Origin: Onchocerca volvulus
Taxonomy: Eukaryota > Nematoda > Chromadorea > Rhabditida > Onchocercidae
NCBI GenBank assembly: GCA_000499405.2
Contig: HG738139.1
Location: 13,496,467-13,560,466 of the forward strand
Reading direction: 5' to 3'
Length of the DNA: 64,000 bases
Part shown: in pieces, positions 50,301 through 61,918 of the stretch
Numbering within the stretch: the stretch's first letter is position 1
How the letters are laid out: every line of letters starts with the position of its first letter
Position numbers and translations under genes: made by a program
The notes under the pieces: generated by a model
Told to the model about the DNA's origin: nothing
The model's database searches: none
Seen by the model: the letters and a program-made list of their open reading frames with translations, nothing else

Positions 50301-53263
50301 TTAACTAAAATTCATGTCTTTGTTAACTTATCATAATAATTGTAGAAAAATATTAGAAGAGCTGAAGCGCTCAATGTGCGCAATCTAACATGCAAGAAAG
50401 TTATTTCATTTGATAATTTACTTCAACTGAATCATATTAGTTCAACTGTCGATAATTAAAAATTAGATTATTTCGAAAATTTATTAAAAAATTAGCAAAA
50501 AAAATTTGCAAAATCAGATCTATTTGTATAATTTTTTAACAAAAATTTTAATTTATCAAAAAATTTATAAATGAATGCAATTTTTTATAATTTTGAAAAA
50601 AAATTAATGGATTTTTATTTTCCGAAAGTTTCACCATTACTCTGCCATTATATGTTTAATTTATATACAACGCATTACTATTGTAATGAAAGAAGAATAT
50701 TGGGTTTCAATGAAGAAATATTCAACCGAAACTGCTAAAATCTATTGAGAAAACAGATTAATCAACCAACCGGCTGCGGTTATCCATTAGAATAACAAAA
50801 ATTGAGCAATTTTCATTTTTATTCAAAGATAGCAATTGTTGAACAAGAAATGATTTCTCAATTTGACATCATTTCATGTTTTAAATTCCCCAGTTCATTT
50901 CTAGAATCATCAATTCACTTCTAGAATACAACGTGCTGCGATCATAATTGTTAAAAAATTATAATTTTCCATTTTAAATAAATTGTAATTGTCTGAAATT
51001 GAAATAAGATTAAATTGAATCATTGCAAGTAATCGGATTTAAGATGTTATCGATTCAGTTTCAGATTACCTGTTTCAGTATATTCATAAAAAAGAATTTT
51101 ACCCGTCAGCTTATATTAGGATTACCTATTTTTACTTCCAAACAATCTTTTTTTTTGCAAAATAATCGGCATATTCAACTTTTGACATCCTGAATCGATA
51201 TACTTTCTGAACTTCCCGATTATGCATTTTTTATGGCCATTTATCTTCGCGCTATCCAAAAATCCTCAAATCATCTTGCTATAGTTTATTTTAACCATAC
51301 AAAATTTTTTTTAATGTAGATATGACAAATTTGCTGTTTCAAAAATTAAATTCTAAACTTTTGCAAAAAAAAAAAGTTTTGTGTGAAGAAGAGTTCGCAA
51401 TTGTTCAGTAGTTATGGGATTTGTTTAAAATAAAAAATTTATAAATTTAAAAGAAAAAAGACGAATAATTTTTTCTCAAAATCTAAAATGTATTCGACTC
51501 CTTTTCAGAAAAAAAAAAAAAAAAAACGATAAGCACAAAAATTTTTGCAAATAAATTGCATTGATGAGCGACCTTCACCCTTTTATTGAAAACACCAGAA
51601 AAATTGACTAATGACGCAATCTTTTAATTACTTCTTTGAAATACTATCTACTCAAATGTTATAAAATTGAGAAACTTTCATTTACCGCAAAACAATAATG
51701 TAAAAGTGTTCTATTTGGGGAAACGATCAAGAGCTATTCCTTCAGAAAGCATCGATACTTGGATTGAATTCAGTTATTTTAATAATTAAGAAATCGCTAA
51801 ATGAAAAGCTCAAGCATGAACAGAATATAATTTTTTGGAAAAAGTGAAAAGATTTGATATCAACCAAAAATGTCTATTTCTGATAAAATCAAATTCTATT
51901 AGTGATAAGTATAGTAAATTTTTTGCATAATTAATTTTTTTGTTTCTTTTTCTTATAATCCTGCAATTCTTCTACGTTTATAATTCCTACTTCATGTATA
52001 TAAAATGATAGAAATACGATATTTGTCATAATTTAAATTGTTTATTCGTTCAAAGCAATGAAATTTATTTCTCTTTAAAAAGAATTTAAGCTTTTTATAA
52101 CATTGAACCATTTATTATTTAAGAAAACTTTTTAAAAAAAATCTAAATAAGAGAAGAAAAATGAGAAAAAGATTAATCGGATGAAGAAGACAAGAAGAGA
52201 GAAATGGAATTAAAGATTGTCGTCTTTTGAAAATCTTTGAAAAAGTTAACATCAATTCAAAAATGAAAAAAAAAAAAAAAAATTCTATGATGCACAAATA
52301 AAAGATCTGTATGATTTCTAGGTCAATTGATCGGCATTACAGGATTCTGTTATCAGTTAACCTCGTTGCATTGTAATTCATATCATTTCAGATTTTCAAA
52401 GATAAGCTACACAGCAATTTATGAAAATTAGTTTTCTTCTAAATTATTTTGAATATTAGCCATTTGGAAAAAAGCTCTCGGAAGTTTGATCAACTTTTCT
52501 AAATACTAAGTTTATTGATTGAAATTTTGATTTTCCAAACGTGCAAAATTTAGCTCATGAAATTGAAAAAGCTCAGTAAAAAAAGGGAAAAATACAATTA
52601 TTATTAAATCGCAAAAAGATCAATTAGCATAACTCTTTGATTGTCATTTTATTTTTATTTTTATTTTTTTCTTTTCTGATTATTATTCATTCAATCCTTC
52701 ATATTCCTTTGTTCTTTGATTTTCAATTTCTTTCAATTTATCGTCATTTTACACTCATTCACTTATTCAATTTTCGTTCATTAGCTCTGATGTGTCGCTA
52801 ATTTGATTTTTGTGATTTATTTTCGTTTAAGCATTAATTTCAATCATTTAAATTTGGGTTACAAAGAGGATAGGACAATTTCTACAAATTCGAATTCAAT
52901 TCAATGTTGTTTGGAAAATTTATTTTGTCCTAATTTTCATTCAAAGATTTGATGAAAAAAAACAATACATCACATTTTAAATAGAATTCAGGCAACAGCA
53001 GAGCATTGTAACAATCAGTAATACATATATTTAGATTTAAATTGGTTTTAACTATATATTTAATTCCAATTATTCATAACTCAAATATTAATATTATTTA
53101 TATTAGCATCGGGATTTTTTTTATACTCGTTGAAATTAGATCAGACTTTCATCGTCACCATTTCCAAAAATGTTACACAAAAATTTGACATTCAATTTTG
53201 ATTATCATTTAGAAGAAAAAATAATTTTTCTTGAATACTGACAATATCCATCATTTTTTCACT
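47303..53263. other. Long AT-rich intergenic region
   Basis: About 6 kb between the convergent metalloproteinase and acyl-CoA-binding-like genes. Open frames (for example 48760-48969 +) are short, hydrophobic and without splice-consistent neighbours. No RNA gene or recognisable transposon was seen. Confidence 0.5.
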
Positions 53264-56200
53264 TTAGAGCCAACCATCCGGTGGATTCCATCCATACATT
53301 GTAATCGTCCGATTAGTTATTTTTATAAATTCTTTCTGGCAGTCAATTTTCGTTTTGCCTATAAAACATGCTTAGGTGAAAAAAAAAATTGAGTTTTATG
53401 AATAGATTACTGAATTTCTGCTCAAAATTACTAGCAGAATAACGTTTGAATTATGACTCTTTTTAGACTCAAAAGGAGCTTTTTCAGTTTAGTGTTTTTT
53501 TTTTTTAAGTTTGCTGTGATTCACAGACTTTTACAAGTTTTATATTCCCGATGCAAATTTCCTGATTCGAATATCGTAATCTGCACTGCAAACAAAATTT
53601 CGAATTGTTTAGATGGACTAGAAAAAAAATAAAAATTAGGATTTAAGGAAATTTTTGAAGGGATCAAAAATCTTGAAACTAAAACTAAAGAAAAAATCCA
53701 ATCTCTCAATAATTACTGTTCACTATCAACAGATGGCTTCATCATTGTTCACAAAATTTTTAGCAAATTTAAACTCAGGACAGCAATAATATCATACGCA
53801 ATAACTTCTCCGGAAAAGGAAAACAACTGCGGATAACAGCAATATCATAATCATTCCGGAAAAGAGAAAAAAAACTGAGACAACAGTAATTTTAGGGAAG
53901 AAAGAAGCAATAAGCATATTTTATTAATAGAGGAAAAATCGTTTAGATTTAATAAAGGTCATGACCTTGAAAAGAATTAAATTTTAGAAACAACTACCTT
54001 TAAGTTTTTTCCATTCTTTTGCAAAACTCAAACGTTTATTACCATCTGAAAATATATATTACTTATCATTGCATAAATGCTATAACAATTAAAGTTGGAT
54101 TCTTTTAATTATAAAATCAGACGAGGTTGAATTGCAAAGATATATCATGTCATTAAACTGTTTCTCTCATAATCAATTAACTGATTGATATCATCAGGGT
54201 AATTGGGCTATATTATCATCTTTCCGGATGATCCTTTTTATCATATCAGTCTCAAACTGTTCCATTTTATTTATTACGTGTGTTAAAATTGTTTTATAAT
54301 ATTTAATGAAAATAAATATCTTTTCAAATTCACTTGCAAATCAAATCAAATGAATAAAAAAAAAAAAAAAAAGAACATACTATATAATTTAGCTTCGTTG
54401 ATTTAAAATCACCATTAAAACTATTTCAAATTATTGCAGTGCAATAGGAATTCTTGAAAAATTGTTTTAAAATTAATCCTAAAATTTTCAACTTACCGTA
54501 ATCACCTACAGTAACTTGCATATATAGTGCATTCATTTGCTGTAGAGTTTGTTCGGGTACATCAAAATGACCATGTTCTCCTTTGTAGCCAGCTCGACAC
54601 ATTTTATAAATTGCATTTGCGAAATCCTAGAAATAAAATAGAAAAATATTTGATATGATTCTCTCAATCCATCTGCAAAATTCATGTTTTCCGCTTTCCG
54701 GAAACCAGAATATTCATTTTTGATGAAAAGAAGATGCAATAAATGGTATATTATCGTATCCCGTTACAGTATTCATGAAAATTAAAACAAAATTAGAATA
54801 TTTAAGGCAATAATATTTATTATCTTTCAATACTTCTTCATTCTCACATTGACCTTTTGCCCCTGGACAATAGTGAATTTCAAATTCAAAATAAAAAGTA
54901 AAAGAGATGAAATTTCCATTTTTCTATTTCGTAAGCTTCTTTAGGAATTTAAATTTAAGAAAAAAAAAGAACCATCAATCATTCCAAAAAGAATTCAATT
55001 TCTCCAAAAAATTACAATTTCATACTGACATAATTTTTTTATTTTAAAAAAAAAAAACATGACGGAAGAGTCTTTTTTGTCCTTGCGTGCGTGATGATTC
55101 ATTACAATTTTTCATGAAAAACCAATCATTTTTCATGATTTTTCAAATTTTTTCACTTTTTTTTTCGGATTTTCAGTCTAAATGTCTTTTTAGTCTATTT
55201 TGAATTAAAAATACTAAAAAGTAAATGAAAGATTAAGCAAAGAGAGTTTTTGTGTTTTAATTTTTTCCCCTTGTGATGATATTTTTTCTCACATTCTTTT
55301 TTTTTAATTCTTTTTTTTTTTTTTTTTTTTTTTTTAAATGAAAGAAATTGATATTCGAATGAAAAAAAAAAGAAATTCGATTTAATAGAACACCCAAAAG
55401 TTCACAAATATCAAACCTGATTTTGTTGTAAATTGCTAGTGATACATTCTATTTGACAAATTAAGCTATTTATTTGGACTAAATAAATAGGCTCAATTAT
55501 GATCTTATAATTGAATAATGTTAAGATTCAGTATCCCAAATGATTTAATCAATGAATATTGTCTGGATTGGTAAAGAAATATTTTGCTCGAAAATGCTAA
55601 CAGTAAAAAAGTTGGCTAATTATCTTTCAAATATCATCAGCATTCATGATTGCGACTTTTGTTTTTTTCAAAAAAATCTTTTTTAAAAATGATAAAAGTT
55701 GCAATTATGGATGATAATATTTAAAAGATGATTAGCAAGCTTTTTTGAATGTTGCATCGTTTGGTTATTATTAAGTATTAGCATGCTGTATAAGATATGA
55801 AATTATGCTAAAGGTCGTAGTTCAAATTCTAGAATTGAATGATTGGGATAGAAATTTCACCTTATCTCTCCATGAATCCTTATCCTCCTGATGTCTTCTT
55901 TTCCAATATGCCTCAAATTGTTTCTCTTCTTCCTGTGCTTCTTTCTGTTCACGTAAAAAGGCCAACCATCTAATTGAAAAATGTAAGTTAAAAAAAAGAA
56001 AAGGCAAAAACAATTTGCTTATCAAACATTATCACTGTATTATCATTGAAATGATCTTCTATTATCACCGATATGATCTTTGCTCTTTCCAAATATACTA
56101 AATAGTATTAATATTTAAATTAAAATGCAATTCATAATGAATGGTAAAAGTATAATTAAAGAAATTAATTGATGATATGAGAGCATTCTCGAAAATCATT

Positions 56201-57043
56201 TTGGTGTTTTCTGTTAACCGAACATAGATAAATAATTCTTTTCATATCCAAAAATTATTCAAATTTAAGTAAGACAAATTAAGCTTAAACTTAAAAATTA
56301 TTCGAAGAGAAGTAGAAAAAGTTAATCTTGAACTATGTTAAACTTGAATAATACTTTAATTAATATTCCGTTATTCAAGTTTGACATAGATCTGCCTTAT
56401 TGATAATTAACGTTTGAAATCGAATTATTTTGGTTATCAAGAGAATTTCATTAAATAACTGGAAATTTTGCTTGTAGCACTAAAAATATAACAATTCGAT
56501 AATTATTTGTAGAAACTTGATAATATATACAATTTTGCAAAATAACCTCAAACGAGCTTCATTATCTTTCTTGTTTCGACGAATGATCAATTTTTCAAGT
56601 TGTTTCATTATAAATTCATCATCGGCTTCATCCAATACCTCATTATCCTTCGATTTTTCATTATCAGAAATATCTGTACCATCTATAAAATCATCATCAT
56701 CCATCAAATTAGGAATTTCATCACCTGAGGAATCCATTTTGCTATTAAAATATAGTTTGTTGCTATTTCGCTCATGAATAATTGCTGAATTAGGTGAAGA
56801 ATCAGCCGAATGAATGTCGGATGCAAGATTTAATTCCAAATCTGATCCGGATATTGATGATTTTTCTTGGTCACACTGCATATTTGCAGTAAGATTCAAT
56901 TCGACATCGCTGTCCGAATCCATTCTCTTATCTATTTTATCCAAAGAATCTTCACTTGACATTTTTGAGAAGGAATGTTCAGTATCACTTGATGTCCAGT
57001 GATTACTGATATAATCACTTTTATCACAATCACTTATACTCAT
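53264..57043 (-). CDS. Acyl-CoA-binding-domain-like protein
   Basis: Five exons in transcript order: 57043-56547, 55969-55861, 54626-54497, 54045-53998, 53358-53264. They give 292 residues. Residues 1-140 are acidic, Ser/Asp-rich and probably disordered (DSDSDVELNL, SGSDLELNL, NLMDDDDFIDGTDIS). A charged helix follows (LRREQ-type, WLAFLREQKEAQEEEKQFEA). The C-terminal 90 residues resemble an ACB domain: DFANAIYKMCRAGYKG, QMNALYMQVTVGDYDGNKRL and AKEWKKLKGKTKIDCQKEF match the family's YKQATVGD and WxxLKG patterns, ending YGWNPPDGWL. The usual Lys of YKQATVGD is Met here, so acyl-CoA binding is uncertain. It would be an intracellular lipid-ligand or scaffold protein. It lies 1.05 kb downstream of PHAX on the same strand. 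The start ATG follows TTTCAAAG. The exon model is solid and the family call is moderate. Confidence 0.75.
55305..55336. repeat. Poly-T tract in an intron
   Basis: Long T run in the intron between exons 2 and 3 of the acyl-CoA-binding-like gene. Length is likely to vary between reads. Confidence 0.8.
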
Positions 57044-58095
57044 ATCTTTGAAAGTCCTGGAACTAGAAATCTTTCATTAAAATCGTGGACTACTGGAAAT
57101 GACGGAAAGATAGCACAGCAGATCTCCAAGTATGAAAGATAAAAAATCCAGTGGTACTTTGAACGCTGTCTTACAAATCGATTGATGATCTAATTTGTAA
57201 CAATATCATTTCCTCTCCCTATAATGACTTTCATAATTAAATCATTTTCTCTTGCTTGTCTGAAAATGTGGAACAATTCTCAAATAATAACATATTTAAT
57301 TCTTGCATAAATGCTAATAAAATAAACAATCCTAAATAGTATGAAAATTCCAACAAAACTGAGAAAATAATAGAAAGCACTGCATGATTGAAATAGTGAA
57401 GATAATTTCAGCCAATAATATAAATCTCATTTGATTGTAGCGAGAAATTAGCAAATATTTAGTCCCAAGTGCATCATTATTCAAGACTGACAAGAAACCT
57501 CAATCCTTTCCATCCCATTCTATCACTATCAATTAGAATTTTTTGCCAAATAAAATCATATTACCAAAAGCTCCTATTGGATAACATTATTTTCGATTCA
57601 ATGTATACTACTTGATCTCTGAGACTAAAAATGTTGCGAAATTCGACTTTACAGGGAATAAAATCAATTAATACTTAAAATTAATCAGATTTTATACTAT
57701 TTCCAATGGAATTTCGAAATACATTCTGATTCACCTAAACATACTCTCACATCAGTTTTATTTTTGATAATTTTCAAAAACGACAAATCATGGAAGACTA
57801 ACTATCCTCTGAAAAAATTTTTCCTAAAGTTGACAAATGGAAATTTCGGAGAAAATTGGGCATTTTTTCCTTATTTTCTTACTTATCAAACATGAAAAAG
57901 AAAATTTCACAAAGTCAAATGACTGAAAGCTTCACAGCTTCTAATGAGAAATACATAGTTTAATACTCGTATAGATCTAAAACAATATAGCATGAATAAA
58001 ACTACAAACAGTAAAATTAAAACTATACATTAAATAACATAATACGATGACAATCGTTTCACCTGAAAAAATAAATTTAAAATGCTTTCATCAAT
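57044..58095. other. Intergenic gap between PHAX and the ACB-like gene
   Basis: 1.05 kb with no coding frame. Both neighbours are transcribed leftward. It must hold the PHAX 3' end and either a promoter or a trans-splice acceptor for the downstream gene. Confidence 0.5.
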
Positions 58096-60939
58096 TCAGA
58101 CAGGATTTTCTTTCATCGGTTGTTTTTCAAGTAACACTTCTGATGCTGTCGATAATTTTTTCAGGATCTCCACCTTAAAATAAATAATTGTTATCATGGC
58201 TAAAGAGATTTCATACTATTTTAGAGCTAATTATTGCCAATTTTTGCAAAAATAATTTGGAGATATGAAAAAACTTGAAATCTGTTTAATTCTCTATTTT
58301 CTTCTAACCACTTAATTATTTGCTCATTTTTATTGCAATATTTATATAGATTAAAAATCCGTAAAAATCCGTCTCCATCTTTTGCTCATACACTTTTATC
58401 GCTTTTTTCTTGAAAATAATTTTGTTATCTTAATAAAAATACCTTTTCAGACGCAGTATCAAATGTTTTCGCTGCTTTTCTCTTAACTTTTCGTTTTGCA
58501 GTTCTTATTTCTCGAGCAGCAACTTTTTGCATATTGCATACTTTCTCCTGAAAAGTAACAAATTTCATCTTACAAATGTAGTAGAATTTCGCATACCAAA
58601 AAAAGCAAATAATAAAAATTCCACCGAAAATTTTAAGCAAACGAAATTCTAAAGCAGTCCAAAAAATGCATTTTTAAGAACAGATTGGATTTTGGTTAAT
58701 AAATCAATAGGGAAGCTCTAGGTACAACGTTTCATAATATGGTCTAAATAATTTATTAAAATCATTTTCCATTTTTTCTGAAAACAGAAGTCAAGATCCA
58801 ACCTTTAGTACAGGCAATATATCAGGATCTGTCTTGAACAAAGTCATGAAGACCCCACCTGGGGTGCGTCGACGTGTACCGTCAGCAATCATCATACCAC
58901 CAGCTGCTTCTATTTCGCGCGTTGTTTCAAACAATTTTAGGGCTTTCTCTTCTCCGATTTCAAGTATTACTCTATAATAACTTTCGATCAAGAACCAATT
59001 TTAATTGAAAAGAAAAGCAAAAAAAGATTTAATCTATATAATGTTGAATAACCCCAAAAAGTTATCAAAAAGTGAATTTCACTCAGCAAATCAAAATTTA
59101 GTTAGAGACATGAATAGCTGAATCAATCTCTTGAGAAGCATTTAATTATTCTTCTCCTCAATCTTTTAAAGTACTAGAACAATTTTGCTCCAGAATAAAA
59201 TTTAGGTATATATTTTCTCATTCTTTTTTTTTCTCGAAATTTCGAAAAAAAAAAAAAAAAACTAGCCTCCGTAAAAAATTTTCATTCCGTTCACCTAATG
59301 CCTCAACAATGCGTTCAGCTAATTCACTGATAGTAATATCTTGCGGAAATTCCGTTGTCATCAATGTCTCCAATGAATAATCATCATTCGGCAGTGAATT
59401 TGGGATTCGGTCACCTCTTCGACGCTTCAAGGCATTATTTATGTTGCCGACATTCTTGGTAATTCGAAAACCACTCGCTAAAATTAAGCCAAAAACCAAT
59501 TAAGCTTTTTAAAGCATGCTTAATTATATTCTGCATACTAACTTAATGCAATTTTTATATTAAGCAAAAAAAAAATTCTTAATTGTTATTAGTTAGAAAA
59601 CTTGACCAAAGAAAGATTTATTTCCCAGCGACGATTCATTAACTGAATATTTTAAATCTAAGCTGTAGGAGCAGGAAAAAAAAACTTCCGAATGGCAATA
59701 GAATGTAATGAGGGTTTATCATATCAAATGTTATTTTTCTACGGTAGGCGATATAAGTGAAAAAATCTTTAGTTATAATACATAAACAAAACAAACTCTT
59801 ATTAAAATTGCAGTTATTTTGTCTCCATTTTCTACTACTCCGGGAGGTACTTCGTGACGTGGAAGCAGAATATTTCCATGACTCCCTAGTATTTCGTTCT
59901 TGATTCATGAAATTTATTCGCCTTTGCCTTTTGCGATTTCTCGATCGACCATTATTTCCACGCTGACATTTTTCGTCCTGAAAAGCATTAATATTACGAT
60001 AATTACATTTATTAATAATATTAATTTATGTCTTTCACATCAACTTCTTATCTAAAAATATAAAATGTTAATAATAAGAAAAAATTTACAGACTACTGAA
60101 AAATATCCGCACCTTGTCTAAAAAGTTGTCGACTTTTTCTTCATCAGCGATAAAATCAAACGGTTCACTATCATCTGCAGTAGATAAGACTTCATGATCC
60201 TACAATTAAACTTTCTTGATAATACTACTAAATGAAATGCTTTAAATAATTTTCCGATATGCTTTGATTCCTAAGCAGAATAAAATGCCTTATCTTTCTC
60301 TTCTCAAATTCTATGCTGCATAAAATTTACAACAATTTTTGAACACTCCATTTAACCTCATTACATTTCACTTTAAATACTTTTTATCATTCTTAAAGAA
60401 TTAAAGTGACCAACTCTAGACCATTGATTCACTCATTCCCTATTTATCCCAATCATGTTTTACACATTTTGCGGTAAAACTTTCCTGCTTTAGCGTTTGA
60501 GTAATGCAGTTCTCAATTTAGGGAGAAATTTCGAAATTACAAATAAAACGCCAATACCATCTGATATCTCATTTCTTGATCATTATCGGGTCGTACATCA
60601 GGAAGAACATAACTTTCAACACCACGTTCCACCTTGTCATTCTCACTTCGATACACCCCAATTTTATCCGAAAATGTTTCCGAGAGACTTTGCTCAGCTA
60701 ATAAATCAGTCCACATTTGTGCAGCTTTTCTAAAAATAAATATTAAATCCAGTTTCCTTAAAAAAACTTTCAGATTTCTTCATAGAGCCTAGTTCCGAAT
60801 CTGAATTAAATAAATTTTACCTTCCTGCTCTACAATCTTCCATTGTATCATCAGCATCATCTAATTTTTGTTCCTTGTGCAGAGAGGGACTTTCATCATC
60901 ACTCGATAACTCATCGTAACTTTTATTCACACGATACAT
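58096..60939 (-). CDS. PHAX: PHAX, snRNA nuclear-export adaptor
   Basis: Eight exons in transcript order: 60939-60821, 60729-60558, 60199-60113, 59977-59797, 59477-59267, 58971-58803, 58547-58443, 58173-58096. They total 1,122 nt and 373 residues, near human PHAX (394). PHAX binds capped U snRNAs and the cap-binding complex and recruits CRM1-RanGTP for export. Diagnostic is the RNA-binding domain: ISELAERIVEALGERNENFL, then RVILEIGEEKALKLFETT, REIEAAGGMMIADG and TRRRTPGGVFMTLFKTDPD, matching the vertebrate GSRRRTPGGVFLNLLK. The N-terminus is acidic (YDELSSDDESPS) and a basic stretch (GRSRNRKRQRR) could be a nuclear localisation signal. A basic helix follows the domain (REIRTAKRKVKRKAAKTF). 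Intron 5 keeps frame only with a GC donor (GAG|GCTAGT). The start ATG sits three bases after TTTCAG, which suggests trans-splicing there. Confidence 0.92.
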
Positions 60940-61918
60940 ATTCTGAAATAAGCTGTAACTGAACATCAATGCCAGAGTGAATTAGCAAACGACGAAAATT
61001 ACGTTTCTAAATTGAGAAAACGAGAAATATAAGCGCTTGTCTTAATTTTAAACAAAAATGTTCAATATGAAAGAAGCAGCAATACCAATGGAACCAAAAA
61101 TCATGACACCCTGCTCATTAAAATTACTATCATTAACTCACAATATAATATAATGATCGACCTTTTTTCAATTAATTGATCTATATGAATTCTATTTACT
61201 GTCATATTTCTTTATTGAGCAGTCGACTTATTATTTCGGATGCAAAAAAAAAAAAAAAAAAAAACCTACGATTGCTTCCATTATGGCTTAAGTCCCAAAA
61301 GCCATCCCTGCACCAAATAATTATAAATATTGCAAATGCATTTAAATAATCTGATGCAATACAAGAAAAGTAATGAATTACATATTGTCGTAATAACTTT
61401 GAAAGTATGAATAAGAGAATTTCAAAAAAACTTTTTTTTATACATAGCACCACAGAAATACAATATAGCGGAAATTTATCAAAGAATAAAGTTCACAAAA
61501 TAAATAAAATTAACATTTGAAAACAAGTAATTCGTAAGATAAATATTTTTTTCTGAGAGAGCAAAAGAAAAGTAAATAACATGAGAATATACAAGATTAA
61601 AAAATTTTTTCATGCAGCAAAAAGTATTCATGCAAGTGCTCCTGCATAAAAACGTATAATGTTTGGGAAGATGGAACTTGAAAAAAATGAAACCACACAA
61701 GAAGTTTTACTTTCTTTGAAATCTCGGTAAATAAGAGTTTAGATGAATTAGATTCTACTGAATGCAATCTACAATATAATAAAGCAGAATTTAAAGAATT
61801 ACAGACTAAAAATATGAATAGAGAGATACCAAAGTTCACTGTACACTACAAAAAAATTCAAATAGCTGAAGAAATATTACAACTACATTCAATTTAACAC
61901 TGAATCAAGAAATCCTTT
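60940..61918. other. Intergenic gap between TAP42-like gene and PHAX
   Basis: 0.98 kb between two minus-strand genes. Contains an A run at 61242-61264. No coding frame with family or splice support. Expected to hold the TAP42 3' end and the trans-splice acceptor or promoter of PHAX. Confidence 0.5.

Noticed and set aside
56517..57002. Plus-strand Ser-rich open frames
   Set aside because: They are antisense shadows of the acidic first exon of the ACB-like gene.
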